A stretch of 64,000 nucleotides of DNA from Luteimonas yindakuii (lineage in GTDB: Bacteria; Pseudomonadota; Gammaproteobacteria; Xanthomonadales; Xanthomonadaceae): assembly GCF_004803715.2 (NCBI RefSeq), contig NZ_CP039383.2, positions 1,240,001 through 1,304,000 on the forward strand, written 5' to 3'. The notes below the pieces were generated by a model, which was not told where the DNA came from, did not search any database, and worked only from the letters and a program-made list of their open reading frames with translations. Below are positions 1 to 9,983 of the stretch, piece by piece; the stretch's first letter is position 1, and each line of letters begins with the position of its first letter. The position numbers and the translations under genes are program-made.

Positions 1-521
1 TCCAGCCGCTCCGGGCCCTGCAACGGCACCTGCGGCAGTTCCGCGTACCGTTCGGGCATGGCGTGGAGCAGGGCGAGGATGCCGATGTCCTGCAGCAGGG
101 CGCCGAGCATCAGTTCCTCGGGGCGTTCGAGCTGCAGCCGCTCCGCCAGCAGGCGGGCCGCCATCGCCGCGAGCGCGCTGCGCTGCCATACGCGTTCGTG
201 CATGCCGGCCAGCGCGTGGTCGGGCTGCAGCGTGCGGGCGACGACGAATCCCAGCGCCAGGCTCAGCGCGGCGTTGAGCCCGAGCAGCGCGAGCGCCTGC
301 GAGAGCGTGTCCACGCGCCTGCGGTGTGCACTCGCATACAGCGGCGAATTGGCGATGCGCAGCAGGCGCGCGCTCAGTGCAGGATCAAGCGCGATGGCAT
401 CGGCGGCCATGGCCAGGTCGGTCGCGGGATCCTCCGCCAGCTCGATCATCCGCAGCGCCACGCCCGGAAGCGTCGGCAGCGTCCGGCAGTGCGAGAGCAG
501 GGAAACCAGTTCGGGGTGCAT
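1..521 (-). CDS. HDOD-domain signalling protein, N-terminal part
   Basis: The reading frame starts at the ATG at 521 and runs off the left edge with no stop, giving 173 visible codons. The translation opens with the HDOD pattern LPTLPGVALRMIELAEDP, followed by a DPALSARLLRIANSPLY stretch, a hydrophobic helix pair and GALLQDIGILALLHAMPERY; this is typical of HDOD proteins related to HD-GYP. Family members act in c-di-GMP, motility or stress signalling. In Xanthomonads the HDOD module is often followed by a GGDEF domain, but that part would lie outside the window. A sigma-28-like promoter sits just upstream, so the gene may belong to the flagellar regulon. The family call is firm; the function is an inference. 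Confidence 0.85.
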   Translation of the reverse strand, partial: MHPELVSLLSHCRTLPTLPGVALRMIELAEDPATDLAMAADAIALDPALSARLLRIANSPLYASAHRRRVDTLSQALALLGLNAALSLALGFVVARTLQPDHALAGMHERVWQRSALAAMAARLLAERLQLERPEELMLGALLQDIGILALLHAMPERYAELPQVPLQGPERL

Positions 522-548
522 GGCTGTGGTCGGTATGCGTCGACAGAC

Positions 549-575
549 ATATCGGCGCGTTCCGACGAACCTTTA
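549..575 (-). promoter_or_regulatory. Sigma-28 (FliA)-type promoter of the HDOD gene
   Basis: On the minus strand TAAAGGTT (575-568) is followed by exactly 11 nt and then GCCGATAT (556-549). The FliA consensus is TAAAGTTT-N11-GCCGATAA, so each box has one mismatch and the spacing is ideal. Transcription would begin near 541, about 20 nt before the ATG at 521. This is read directly from the sequence; activity is inferred. Confidence 0.7.
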
Positions 576-784
576 GCGCGCGGGTGATGCGCGTCACGCC
601 AGTGGAGGGCGGTTGTTCATGCAGGCGAGTGAGCCAGAGCCAACAGGCGTGGGACATTCCGCGCACGCCCGTCAGAAGACGCGTCTGCAGGTGTTTGCTG
701 CGCACGGCTGCGGCATCACCGGCTCGAGAACGGTAAGCAAATGTGAAGTTTTCCGATCGCGGCAGCTTTCATAGCAGTCCGGGC

Positions 785-902
785 GGCCCGCCGCGGCCCC
801 AGGGGGATGTCCAGCCGGATATCTCCGCGTCCTGCTACCACATCCGGCCGCCGGCCATCCATGGCCGGCTCTGGACATCCCCCTGCGTCCGCGGCGGGCC
901 CC
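785..902 (+). repeat. Palindromic intergenic repeat, element A copy 1
   Basis: This 118-bp element has terminal arms of about 28 bp that are nearly exact inverted repeats (GGCCCGCCGCGG at the left, CCGCGGCGGGCC at the right). Its core contains GCCGGCCATCCATGGCCGGC. It matches 9458-9575 with about three differences. The core is also found, inverted, in element B at 1017-1137. It could fold into a long hairpin. It resembles REP/MITE-type non-coding repeats. Confidence 0.85.
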
Positions 903-1016
903 GGGCTGTCATCCCGTCTGGGAGAAAGGGCGAAGACCGAAGGGGGCGTCCTGGCAGGCGACGCCGGCTGCGGCCGCGGTTGCTGTCCGTGCCGGAGCCG
1001 GCGGACGTCTGAGTCC

Positions 1017-1137
1017 GTCGCGTGCACCGGGGGGTGTGCGGACAGCCGGCCATGGATGGCCGGCGGCCGGCCGTGGTAGCTGGACGCGGACTTCGGCCGG
1101 GGAAGCACATCCCCCGGTGCGGGCGACGGGCAGCGCG
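1017..1137 (+). repeat. Palindromic intergenic repeat, element B copy 1
   Basis: The element has terminal inverted arms GTCGCGTGCACCGGGG and CCCCCGGTGCGGGCGAC around a core containing GCCGGCCATGGATGGCCGGC. The core is the reverse complement of the element A core, but the outer arms differ. It matches 9719-9839 with two differences over 121 bp. A and B face each other with 114 bp between them, so the pair forms a larger inverted repeat. Confidence 0.85.
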
Positions 1138-1249
1138 AAGCCCACCGGAGCCGCTCTGCTCGTCGCCTCCAATGCCGGGATCCAGGGAGCCCGGACGCAG
1201 CGGAGAGCTCTCCACCGCCGGTTTCGGCAAGGGCAAGGTTCGAACAAAG

Positions 1250-1277
1250 AAAAAGCCGCGGAGGTCCGCGGCTTTTT
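1250..1277 (-). terminator. Rho-independent terminator of rpsB-tsf
   Basis: AAAAAGCCGCGG-AGGT-CCGCGGCTTTTT forms a strong GC stem flanked by A and T runs. It lies 25 bp after the tsf stop, and on the minus strand the stem is followed by a U tract. It could work in both directions. Confidence 0.9.
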
Positions 1278-1302
1278 CCGGTACGGCGCGAAGCGTGACG
1301 CG

Positions 1303-2181
1303 TCAGGCCAGGCCGGCCTGCTTCATCACTTCGGCGGCGTAGTCTTCCACCACCTTCTCGATGCCTTCGCCCACGGCCAGGCGCTGGAAGCCGACGACTT
1401 CGGCGCCGGCGGCCTTGAGCACCTGCTCGACGGTCCTGTCGGTGTCCAGCACGTACGGCTGGCCGGCCAGCGTGACCTCGTTGACGATCTTGGCGATCTT
1501 GCCGCTGATGATCTTCTCGAGGATCTCGGCAGGCTTGGCCTTGTCCTTGTCGGACATCTTCGCCAGTTCGATTTCCTTTTCCTTGGCGACGAAGTCGGCC
1601 GGGACGTCGGCGGCGGTGTTGTACGGCGGGTTCATCGCAGCAACGTGCATTGCCAGGCCGCGGGCCAGCTCGGCATCACCGCCCTTGAGCTCGACCAGCA
1701 CGCCGATGCGGCCGCCGTGCACGTAGGCGGCGGTGTTGTTGCCGCTGTCGACGCGCGCCATGCGACGCACCTGCACGTTCTCGCCGACCTTGGCGATCAG
1801 TGCGGCGCGGGCTTCCTCGACGCTCTCGCCGGACGCGAGCTTCGCGGCCTTGAGGGCTTCGACGTCGGTACCGTCCACGGCCAGCGCGGCAGCGGCCACG
1901 GCTTCGGTGAAGGCAAGGAAGTTCTCGTCCTTGGCCACGAAGTCGGTCTCGGAGTTGACCTCGACCAGCACGGCACGACCGTCCGCCTGCGCGGTGGCCA
2001 CGCGGCCTTCCGCGGCGACGCGGCTGGCCTTCTTGTCGGCCTTGGCCAGGCCGGACTTGCGCAGCGCTTCGGCGGCTGCGTCGACGTCGCCATTGGCTTC
2101 GGTGAGTGCCTTCTTGCACTCCATCATGCCGGCGCCGGTGCGCTCGCGCAGTTCCTTGACCAGGCTTGCGGTGATTTCCAT
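1303..2181 (-). CDS. tsf: Elongation factor Ts
   Basis: EF-Ts is the guanine nucleotide exchange factor that regenerates EF-Tu-GTP in the cytoplasm. The 292-residue product starts [20 protein letters not shown], the classical EF-Ts N-terminus with its UBA-like domain. It continues with the [14 protein letters not shown] segment that contacts the EF-Tu nucleotide-binding domain. The length is usual for the family. The gene lies 117 bp downstream of rpsB on the same strand and ends at a strong terminator, so rpsB-tsf is very probably one operon, as in most bacteria. Confidence 0.98.
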   Translation of the reverse strand: MEITASLVKELRERTGAGMMECKKALTEANGDVDAAAEALRKSGLAKADKKASRVAAEGRVATAQADGRAVLVEVNSETDFVAKDENFLAFTEAVAAAALAVDGTDVEALKAAKLASGESVEEARAALIAKVGENVQVRRMARVDSGNNTAAYVHGGRIGVLVELKGGDAELARGLAMHVAAMNPPYNTAADVPADFVAKEKEIELAKMSDKDKAKPAEILEKIISGKIAKIVNEVTLAGQPYVLDTDRTVEQVLKAAGAEVVGFQRLAVGEGIEKVVEDYAAEVMKQAGLA

Positions 2182-2298
2182 CGGATACCTCGGAGATAGC
2201 GGAATGGGGTCGCGGGACGGAGCAACCGTCCCGGTGCGGCGCGGCCCGGAGGCCGCGTCGCGGGCCGCCGCAGGTGGCGGCGGCCTGCCGGCGCTGCC

Positions 2299-3117
<819 letters not shown>

Positions 3118-3488
3118 TGCTGTGACTCCAGTGATGGAACCGCCGCCCGGCATTGGTGGGCGGGCGCAGGGCCTAGGCCATGCGCGATGGTTCCGGGGTT
3201 GGTCCTCCCCGCCGCCTCCGTGACCGACGACATGCGGACCGGGGCCTGGGCTCCGGCGGCACGCGCACCCCGGCACGGGGGATTGCAGCGGGTGTGTATT
3301 TGCCGGTGACGTCCGGCATCGACGGACCGGCCCATGCGGGCGCGGTCAGCCGGCGATGATACGCCCGCGACCGGACCCGGGCAAGTTGGGCCGTGGCTGC
3401 GCGCCGCGGGGGCGGTGGGCGGGGGATACCGCCGGGAGGCCCGTCGCGGTTAGCGGCAGTCGGCGGCGTGATCGGGGATAATGGCGCG
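3118..3488. other. Divergent rpsB/map intergenic region
   Basis: These 371 bp separate the divergent rpsB and map genes and must hold both promoters. The rpsB side would give a long 5' leader; S2 leaders are autoregulatory in gammaproteobacteria, but I cannot confirm that fold by eye. The map -10 box is listed separately. No protein gene is seen here. Confidence 0.6.
3477..3482 (+). promoter_or_regulatory. -10 box of map, probably leaderless
   Basis: GATAAT ends 6 nt before the map ATG at 3489, so transcription would begin at or next to the A of the start codon. No Shine-Dalgarno is visible. Other genes in this window show the same spacing (uup, trhO, metX). Confidence 0.55.
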
Positions 3489-4268
3489 ATGGCCATCAAC
3501 CTGAAGACTCCCCAAGACATCGAGAAGATGCGCGAGGCCGGCCGCCTGGCCGCCGAAGTGCTGCACGTGGTCGCGCCGTACGTGAAACCCGGGGTGACCA
3601 CCGAGGAACTGGACCGCATCTGCCACGACCACATCGTGCAGGTGCAGGGCGCCACGCCGGCGAACGTCGGCTACCGCGGCTACCCGCGCGCCACCTGCAT
3701 CTCCGCCAACAACGTCATCTGCCACGGCATCCCGGGCGACAAGGTGCTCAAGGGCGGCGACATCATCAATATCGATGTCACCGTGATCAAGGACGGCTGG
3801 CACGGCGACACCAGCCGCATGTACTACGTCGGCACGCCCTCGGTGATGGCCCGCCGGCTGGTCGAGGTGACCCGGCAGGCGCTGTTCGAGGGCATCCGCG
3901 TGGTGCGTCCGGGTGCCACGCTCGGTGACGTCGGCCACGCCATCCAGCAGTACGCCGAGTCTGAGCGCTTCAGTGTGGTGCGCGAGTACTGCGGGCACGG
4001 CATCGGCAAGGTCTACCACGACGAGCCGCAGGTGCTGCATTACGGCCGTCCGGGCGAGGGCCTGGTGCTGGAGGAGGGCATGACCTTCACCATCGAGCCG
4101 ATGATCAACGAAGGTGCGCGGCATACCCGCGTGCTGCCCGACGGCTGGACCGTGGTGACCAAGGACCGCAAGCTCTCGGCGCAGTGGGAGCACACCGTGG
4201 CGGTGACCCGCGACGGCGTCGACATCCTGACCCGCGTGCCCGGCGACGACAACGACGCCTGGCTGTAA
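3489..4268 (+). CDS. map: Methionine aminopeptidase, type I
   Basis: The enzyme removes the initiator methionine from nascent proteins. The 259-residue product starts MAINLKTPQDIEKMREAG. It carries the five metal ligands of the pita-bread fold: Asp in NIDVTVIKDGWHGDTSR (two Asp), His in GHGIGKVYHDEP, Glu in FTIEPM and Glu in SAQWEHTVAV. The start was chosen by this N-terminus and by the -10 box 6 nt upstream. It is divergent from rpsB, the usual arrangement in this family of bacteria, and is followed by glnD after 52 bp. Confidence 0.97.
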   Translation: MAINLKTPQDIEKMREAGRLAAEVLHVVAPYVKPGVTTEELDRICHDHIVQVQGATPANVGYRGYPRATCISANNVICHGIPGDKVLKGGDIINIDVTVIKDGWHGDTSRMYYVGTPSVMARRLVEVTRQALFEGIRVVRPGATLGDVGHAIQQYAESERFSVVREYCGHGIGKVYHDEPQVLHYGRPGEGLVLEEGMTFTIEPMINEGARHTRVLPDGWTVVTKDRKLSAQWEHTVAVTRDGVDILTRVPGDDNDAWL

Positions 4269-4320
4269 GGGCGATGCGCACCAGCGCCGGCAGCTGCACG
4301 CACCCGTCGCCAACGACGAC

Positions 4321-6972
4321 ATGGTGGTCGATGGATGGCCGGTGCGGATGATGGCCTCCATGCCGCCGCCTGCGCAGGCCACGCCAGGCCACGATTCCGC
4401 CGCCGACACCGCCTGGGCCGCCGAGGCCCGCGCGGCGCTCGCCGACCATGATGCCCAGCTCGCCGCGCGTTTCGACCACGGCGAGGATGTCGACCGCCTG
4501 CTCGCCGCGCGAGCGACCGCCGTCGACGGCTGGGTGCGCCAGGCGTGGGCGCGCTGCGTGCCGGCCGACGCGCCGTTGGCCCTGTTCGCGGTCGGCGGTT
4601 ACGGCCGCGGCGAACTGTTCCCGCATTCGGACATCGACGTGCTGGCGCTGGCGGGCGAGGGTGCCGGCGCGCCGCATGCCGACGCACTGGGCCGCCTGTT
4701 CGCGCTGCTGTGGGATGCCGGCCTGAAGGTGGGCCATGCGGTGCGCACGCCCGACGAGTGCACCCGCGAGGCCGATGCCGACCTGACCGTGCAGACCAAC
4801 CTGCAGGACGCGCGCCCGCTGCTGGCCAGCCAGCAGGACGTGCGGGCGCTGGCGGAGGCGATGGCCGCGGAGCGGACCGGCTGGACCGCGCAGCGCTACT
4901 TCGATGGCAAGCGCGAGGAGCAGATGCGGCGCCACGCACGCTTCGGCGACACCGCCGACAACCTCGAGCCCAACCTCAAGGATGGCCCCGGCGGGCTGCG
5001 CGACATCCATACGCTGCGCTGGATGGCCCGTGCGGTGTTCGGCGTGCACGGCTTCGAGCAGCTGATCGCGCTCGGCCAGCTCGGCGTCGACGAACTGGCG
5101 ACCCTCGAGCGCGAGCGGCAGGCGCTGTCGCGGCTGCGCTTCGGCCTGCACCTGGTGGCAGGCAAGGCCGAGGAGCGCCTGCGCTTCGACCACCAGAAGG
5201 CGCTGGCAGCGCGGCTCGACCACGTCGAGGAAGCCGACAACGCGCTGGTCGAGCAGATGATGCAGGGCTTCTACCGCAGTGCGGCGGTGGTGCTGCGCAT
5301 CAACGACCGCCTGCTGCAGCGCTTCGAGGAACATATCGAGGGCGAAGGCGAACTGGTGGACCTCGATGCCGGTTTCGTATCGCGTCGTGGCTACCTGTCC
5401 ACGCGCGACGAGGTATGGCCGCGCGCCGATATCGGCCAGGTGTTCGACCTGTTCGCGGCGTGGGCCGCGCAGCCGGGAATGCGCGGGCTGCACTCGCAGA
5501 CCGCGCGCGCCCTGGCCGAATCGCTGCATGCACTGCCGTCATGGCGCGATGCCGCGGCGCACGAGCGCCAGCGCTTCCTCGACCTGCTGCGCGGGCCGAT
5601 GCCGGTGCGCACGCTCGAGCGCATGGCGCGCCTGGGCGTGCTCGGCACCTGGATCCCGGAGTTCGCCCGCGTCACCGGACGCATGCAGTTCGACCTGTTC
5701 CACGTCTACACGGTGGACCAGCACACGCTGGCGGTGCTGCGCAACATCGCGAGCTTTGCCGACGAGGCCGCGGATCCGCGTTTCTCCAGCGCGCACGAGG
5801 TCTGGCCGGTACTGCGCAAGCCCGAACTGCTGCTGCTGGCCGGTCTGTTCCACGACATCGCCAAGGGCCGCGGCGGCGACCACTCCGAACTCGGCGCGGT
5901 GGACGCGCGCGGGTTCTGCGAAGGCCACGGCCTGCCGGAAGCCGATACCGCCCTCGTCGAATGGCTGGTGCGCCAGCATCTGCTGATGTCGACGGTGGCG
6001 CAGAAGCACGACATCTCCGATCCGGCGGTGATCCACCGCTTCGCCACCGAAGTCGCCGACCGTGAGCGGCTGGATTACCTGTACCTGCTGACCTGTGCCG
6101 ATATCGCCGGCACGTCGCCACGCCTGTGGAATGCGTGGAAGGACCGCCTGCTGACCGACCTGCGCACCGCCACCCGGCTCGCGCTGCGGCGCGGGCTCGA
6201 GCACCCGGTGGCGGCTGCCCAGCGCATTGCCGAAACCCGCGAGCAGGCGCGTGGCCTGCTGGCCGCCCGCGGCGTCGACGCCGCCGACGCCGATGCCCTG
6301 TTTGCGCGGATGCCGGAAGAGGCCTTCCTGCGCGGCCGGCCGGACCAGGTCGCGTGGCAGGCGCTGTCGCTGCGCGATGTCGCCACGGGCGAGACCGTGG
6401 TGCGCGTGCGCCGGCTTGCCGACGGCGTGCAGGCATTGGAGGTATTCGTGCATTCGCCCGATCGCGATGGCCTGTTCACCGCGATTGCGATCACCCTGGA
6501 CCGCAGCGGGCTGGCGATCCAGCAGGCGCGTGCGCTGGATGGGCCTGCGGCCACCATCTTCGACGTCTTCCAGGTGCTGCCGTCCGATCCACGCCATATG
6601 CCCGATCCGCTGGTGATCGAACGCAAGCTCGCCAGCGTGCTCGCGGGTTCGCTGGACGTGCATCCGGCGCGCCGCACCCAGCCGCGGCATCTGCGGCATT
6701 TCCGCGTGGTGCCGCAGATCGGTTTCGACGACAGCGCCGACGGCCGCCACACCGTCTTCAGCCTGGTCGCCACCGATCGCCCCGGCCTGCTGGCCGACGT
6801 CGCCCATGTGCTGCGCAGCCAGCGCATGCGCGTGCACGATGCACGCATCGCCACCTTCGGCGAACGGGTCGAGGACGTGTTCCGGCTGAGCGACCACCAT
6901 AACAACCCGCTTGGGGAGCCGGCGCGCGACGCACTGCGCGAGGCCCTGCTGGCGACCCTGGATGCCGGCTGA
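4321..6972 (+). CDS. glnD: PII uridylyltransferase/uridylyl-removing enzyme
   Basis: GlnD is the glutamine sensor that uridylylates PII proteins when nitrogen is limiting and removes UMP when glutamine is high. The nucleotidyltransferase motif [17 protein letters not shown] lies near residue 92. The HD-domain motif [17 protein letters not shown] lies near residue 510, and two ACT-type regulatory segments fill the last 200 residues (for example [14 protein letters not shown]). The size (up to 883 residues) is normal. The exact start is uncertain: ATG codons at 4321, 4348 and 4351 are in frame and none has a clear ribosome binding site. It sits between map and the lysine genes dapD/dapE. Confidence 0.95.
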   Translation: MVVDGWPVRMMASMPPPAQATPGHDSAADTAWAAEARAALADHDAQLAARFDHGEDVDRLLAARATAVDGWVRQAWARCVPADAPLALFAVGGYGRGELFPHSDIDVLALAGEGAGAPHADALGRLFALLWDAGLKVGHAVRTPDECTREADADLTVQTNLQDARPLLASQQDVRALAEAMAAERTGWTAQRYFDGKREEQMRRHARFGDTADNLEPNLKDGPGGLRDIHTLRWMARAVFGVHGFEQLIALGQLGVDELATLERERQALSRLRFGLHLVAGKAEERLRFDHQKALAARLDHVEEADNALVEQMMQGFYRSAAVVLRINDRLLQRFEEHIEGEGELVDLDAGFVSRRGYLSTRDEVWPRADIGQVFDLFAAWAAQPGMRGLHSQTARALAESLHALPSWRDAAAHERQRFLDLLRGPMPVRTLERMARLGVLGTWIPEFARVTGRMQFDLFHVYTVDQHTLAVLRNIASFADEAADPRFSSAHEVWPVLRKPELLLLAGLFHDIAKGRGGDHSELGAVDARGFCEGHGLPEADTALVEWLVRQHLLMSTVAQKHDISDPAVIHRFATEVADRERLDYLYLLTCADIAGTSPRLWNAWKDRLLTDLRTATRLALRRGLEHPVAAAQRIAETREQARGLLAARGVDAADADALFARMPEEAFLRGRPDQVAWQALSLRDVATGETVVRVRRLADGVQALEVFVHSPDRDGLFTAIAITLDRSGLAIQQARALDGPAATIFDVFQVLPSDPRHMPDPLVIERKLASVLAGSLDVHPARRTQPRHLRHFRVVPQIGFDDSADGRHTVFSLVATDRPGLLADVAHVLRSQRMRVHDARIATFGERVEDVFRLSDHHNNPLGEPARDALREALLATLDAG

Positions 6973-7013
6973 GCGAACCCCGGCGCCTCCCACCACACCC
7001 GTATGGATTCCAC

Positions 7014-7880
7014 ATGACCCTGCCCACGTTCAACACCGACCCCACCGCCGTGGCGGTCCTGCACACCACCATCGACAGCGCGTTCGAGCGCCGCGGCACG
7101 CTGACCCCGGAAGAAGTGGACGGCGCCGTGCGCCCCGCCGTCGAACAGACCCTGGTCGGGCTGGAAACCGGTGAGCTGCGCGTGGCCGAGCCCGACGGAC
7201 GTGGCGGCTGGACGGTCAACGAGTGGGTGAAGAAAGCGGTGCTGCTGTACTTCCGCATCAACGAGATGGCGATGGTGGAAGCGGATCCGGCGCCGTACTG
7301 GGACAAGGTCGAGGCGCGTTTCGCCGACTACGACGAGAGCATGTTCCGCGAGGCCGGCGTGCGCGTGGTGCCGGGCGCGTACGTGCGCCGCGGCAGCCAT
7401 GTCGGCCGCGACGTGGTGCTGATGCCGAGCTTCGTCAACATCGGCGCGCACGTGGGCGAGGGCACGATGGTCGATACCTGGGCCACCGTCGGTTCCTGTG
7501 CGCAGGTCGGAAGGCACTGCCATATCTCCGGCGGCGCCGGCATCGGCGGCGTGCTGGAGCCGCTGCAGGCCTCGCCGACGATCGTCGAGGACCACTGCTT
7601 CATCGGCGCGCGCTCGGAAGTGGTCGAGGGCGTGGTCGTCGGCCATCACAGCGTGATCGGCATGGGCGTGTTCCTCGGCCAGTCCACGCGCATCTACAAC
7701 CGCGCCACCCGTGAGATCAGCTATGGCTACGTGCCGCCGGGCAGCGTCGTCGTTGCCGGCTCGCTGCCGGCCGAGGACGGCAGCCATTCGCTGTATTGCG
7801 CGGTGATCGTCAAGCAGGTCGACGAGCGCACCCGTGCCAAGACCAGCGTCAACGAGCTGCTGCGCGGACTGGCGGGCTGA
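7014..7880 (+). CDS. dapD: 2,3,4,5-tetrahydropyridine-2,6-dicarboxylate N-succinyltransferase
   Basis: DapD transfers succinyl from succinyl-CoA to tetrahydrodipicolinate in the succinylase branch of diaminopimelate/lysine synthesis. The 288-residue protein has the helical N-terminal domain and then the left-handed beta-helix of hexapeptide repeats ([38 protein letters not shown]). It also shows the family sequences [14 protein letters not shown] and [13 protein letters not shown]. The next gene starts 2 bp after its stop, and dapE follows one gene later, so the three are probably co-transcribed. Confidence 0.97.
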   Translation: MTLPTFNTDPTAVAVLHTTIDSAFERRGTLTPEEVDGAVRPAVEQTLVGLETGELRVAEPDGRGGWTVNEWVKKAVLLYFRINEMAMVEADPAPYWDKVEARFADYDESMFREAGVRVVPGAYVRRGSHVGRDVVLMPSFVNIGAHVGEGTMVDTWATVGSCAQVGRHCHISGGAGIGGVLEPLQASPTIVEDHCFIGARSEVVEGVVVGHHSVIGMGVFLGQSTRIYNRATREISYGYVPPGSVVVAGSLPAEDGSHSLYCAVIVKQVDERTRAKTSVNELLRGLAG

Positions 7881-7882
7881 GC

Positions 7883-8239
7883 ATGACCACGCTGTACGGC
7901 CTGAAGAACTGCGATACCTGCAAGAAGGCCCGCAAGTGGCTGGACCGCTTCGGCATCGCCCATACGTTCGTCGACTACCGCGATACACCGCAGCCGCCCG
8001 ACGTGCTGGCCGGCTGGGCGCAGCAGGCTGGCGGCTGGGACGCGCTGATCAACCGGTCCTCGACCACCTGGCGCACGCTGCCCGCCAACCGCAAGGGGCC
8101 GGGCAGCGATGCCGAATGGAAGCTGCTGCTGCGCGAATACCCGCAACTGATCCGCCGCCCGGTGGTGGTCACCGACGACGGCGTGGTGACGCAGGGCTTC
8201 ACCGACAACGGCTTCAAGAAGCGCTTCGGCATCGCCTGA
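7883..8239 (+). CDS. Spx/ArsC-family (YffB-like) protein
   Basis: This is a 118-residue thioredoxin-fold protein starting [20 protein letters not shown], with the CDTC active-site motif at residues 10-13. The family resembles arsenate reductase but most members, including E. coli YffB, lack demonstrated arsenate reductase activity and are annotated as Spx/MgsR-like or glutathione-dependent reductases. The gene starts 2 bp after the dapD stop and is followed 16 bp later by dapE; yffB-dapE is also adjacent in E. coli. I call the family with confidence but not the reaction. Confidence 0.9.
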   Translation: MTTLYGLKNCDTCKKARKWLDRFGIAHTFVDYRDTPQPPDVLAGWAQQAGGWDALINRSSTTWRTLPANRKGPGSDAEWKLLLREYPQLIRRPVVVTDDGVVTQGFTDNGFKKRFGIA

Positions 8240-8255
8240 GCCACGGGAACGCGCA

Positions 8256-9398
8256 ATGTCCGATGTCGTCGAACTCACCTGCGAACTGATTGCCCGTCCC
8301 TCGGTCACGCCGGATGACGCCGGCTGCCAGGCCATGCTGGCCGAACACCTGTCGCGTGCCGGTTTCGCCTGCGAGCACCTGCGCTTCGGCGCGGTCGACA
8401 ACCTGTGGGCGACGCATGGCCGCGGTGGGCCGGTGCTGGTGCTGCTGGGCCATACCGACGTGGTGCCGCCGGGCCCGCGCGAGGCATGGGCGAGCGATCC
8501 GTTCGTGCCGGAGATCCGCGATGGCCTGCTGTACGGGCGTGGCGCCGCCGACATGAAAAGCGGCGTCGCCGGCTTCGTGGTCGCGGCCGAGCGCTTCGTT
8601 GCCGCGCATCCCGATCATCCGGGCACGCTCGCGCTGCTGCTGACCTCCGACGAGGAGGGCGATGCCATCGATGGGGTGCGCCGTGTCGCCGAGCACTTCC
8701 GCCAGGACGGGCAGCGCATCGACTGGTGCATCACCGGCGAGCCGTCGTCAACCGCGGTGCTGGGCGACCTGTTGCGGGTGGGTCGGCGCGGCTCGCTGTC
8801 GGCCACGCTCGCGGTGCGTGGCGTGCAGGGGCATGTGGCGTATCCGCAACTCGCGCGCAATCCCGTGCATGAAGCGCTGCCGCTGCTCGCCGAACTCACG
8901 GCACGGTTGTGGGATGACGGCTACGAGAGCTTTCCGCCGACCAGCCTGCAGGTCAGCAATATCCATGCGGGCACAGGCGCGACCAACGTGGTGCCGGGCA
9001 CGCTCGAGGTGCAGTTCAACCTGCGCTTCAACCCGCACTGGACCGCCGACCGGCTGATCAGCGAGATCGAATCGATGTGCGTGCGCCATGGGCTGGACCA
9101 TCAGCTCTCCTGGCACCGCAGCGGCGAGCCGTTCCATACCCCCGAAGGCCCGCTGCGCGCAGCGGCCCGCGAGGTGCTTGCCGCGTTCGCTGGCGCCGCG
9201 CCGGAGGAAAGCACCGGCGGCGGCACCTCGGATGCGCGCTTCATCGCGCCGCTGGGTGCGCAGTGCATCGAGATCGGCCCGGTCAACGCCAGCATCCACA
9301 AGGTCGACGAGCACGTGCGGGTGGCGGACCTCGAAGCGCTGCCGGGGCTGTACCTGGCGATCATCGAGCGTCTGCTGCGGGCGGGCATTGCCGCCTGA
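8256..9398 (+). CDS. dapE: Succinyl-diaminopimelate desuccinylase
   Basis: DapE is a dinuclear zinc M20 hydrolase that releases succinate from N-succinyl-LL-diaminopimelate. Its 380 residues are the normal length. Visible ligand motifs are GHTDVVPPG (His), [10 protein letters not shown] (bridging Asp) and [11 protein letters not shown] (Glu catalytic base and ligand). Further motifs are [11 protein letters not shown] and, near the end, GGTSDARFI and SIHKVDE. It begins 16 bp after the Spx/ArsC-like gene and closes the dapD-yffB-dapE cluster. The A/B repeat pair follows. Confidence 0.97.
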   Translation: MSDVVELTCELIARPSVTPDDAGCQAMLAEHLSRAGFACEHLRFGAVDNLWATHGRGGPVLVLLGHTDVVPPGPREAWASDPFVPEIRDGLLYGRGAADMKSGVAGFVVAAERFVAAHPDHPGTLALLLTSDEEGDAIDGVRRVAEHFRQDGQRIDWCITGEPSSTAVLGDLLRVGRRGSLSATLAVRGVQGHVAYPQLARNPVHEALPLLAELTARLWDDGYESFPPTSLQVSNIHAGTGATNVVPGTLEVQFNLRFNPHWTADRLISEIESMCVRHGLDHQLSWHRSGEPFHTPEGPLRAAAREVLAAFAGAAPEESTGGGTSDARFIAPLGAQCIEIGPVNASIHKVDEHVRVADLEALPGLYLAIIERLLRAGIAA

Positions 9399-9457
9399 AG
9401 GCGCAACGGGGACGGTACCGGGCGGGTCGCGGTGGAGGCGCCCGATGGCACCCAGGT

Positions 9458-9575
9458 GGCCCGCCGCGGCCACAGGGGGATGCCCAGCCGGATATCTCCG
9501 CGTCCTGCTCCCACATCCGGCCGCCGGCCATCCATGGCCGGCTCTGGACATCCCCCTGCGTCCGCGGCGGGCCCC
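9458..9575 (+). repeat. Palindromic intergenic repeat, element A copy 2
   Basis: This is the second 118-bp copy of element A, in the same orientation and order as at 785-902, with about three base differences. Its terminal arms are inverted repeats. It lies 60 bp after dapE. Confidence 0.85.
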
Positions 9576-9590
9576 GACCTGTCGTCGCGT

Positions 9591-9696
9591 CGGCACGAAG
9601 ATCAAAACCGAAGTCAGGAACGAGCTTGGTCGGTTGCGGGCGACGCTGGCAGCAAAGCGCTGCCACCCGAGGACCCAGATGTTGATCTTCGTGCCG
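9591..9696 (+). repeat. 15-bp inverted repeat nested between elements A and B
   Basis: CGGCACGAAGATCAA at 9591-9605 is exactly complementary to TTGATCTTCGTGCCG at 9682-9696. This third, inner palindrome is absent from the spacer of copy 1 (903-1016), so the spacers of the two A-B units have a different origin or history. Confidence 0.75.
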
Positions 9697-9718
9697 AAGC
9701 TGACGACTGCCTGAGCCC

Positions 9719-9839
9719 GTCGCGTGCACCGGGGGGTGTGCGGACAGCCGGCCATGGATGGCCGGCGGCCGGCCGTGGTAGCTGGACGCGGACTTCGGCC
9801 GGGGAAGCACACCCCCCGGTGCGCGCGACGGGCAGCGCG
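9719..9839 (+). repeat. Palindromic intergenic repeat, element B copy 2
   Basis: This is the second copy of element B, 119 of 121 positions identical to 1017-1137. It follows element A at a distance of 143 bp, again facing it. The 585-bp region 9399-9983 between dapE and asnB holds only these repeats and the asnB leader. No gene is seen in it. Confidence 0.85.
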
Positions 9840-9983
9840 GAACACGACGGAGCGCCTCGCGGGCGCACATAGGCATCGGGTTGCGAGCGTCCGGGAGAAC
9901 GAAACCGTCCATCGGCCGCAACACCAATGGCCTGCATCCCCGCCCGATTGCGTTGCTTCCAACCTGAGGCGGGGGACTTCCAT

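Larger units (their letters stand above)
522..1249. other. Intergenic region HDOD-tsf, no gene seen
   Basis: The stretch between the HDOD start and the tsf terminator holds the sigma-28-like promoter and the A/B repeat pair. Open frames across it cross the repeats, have no family resemblance and have no convincing ribosome binding site. I see no protein gene in it. Confidence 0.7.

Noticed and set aside
1036..2199. A 387-codon plus-strand open frame opposite tsf
   Set aside because: It is antisense to tsf and starts inside repeat element B. Its composition is that of a reversed EF-Ts frame, without family resemblance.
4105..5529. Long minus-strand open frames opposite glnD
   Set aside because: Such mirror frames occur opposite most genes of this GC-rich window. 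The plus-strand product has complete GlnD motifs.
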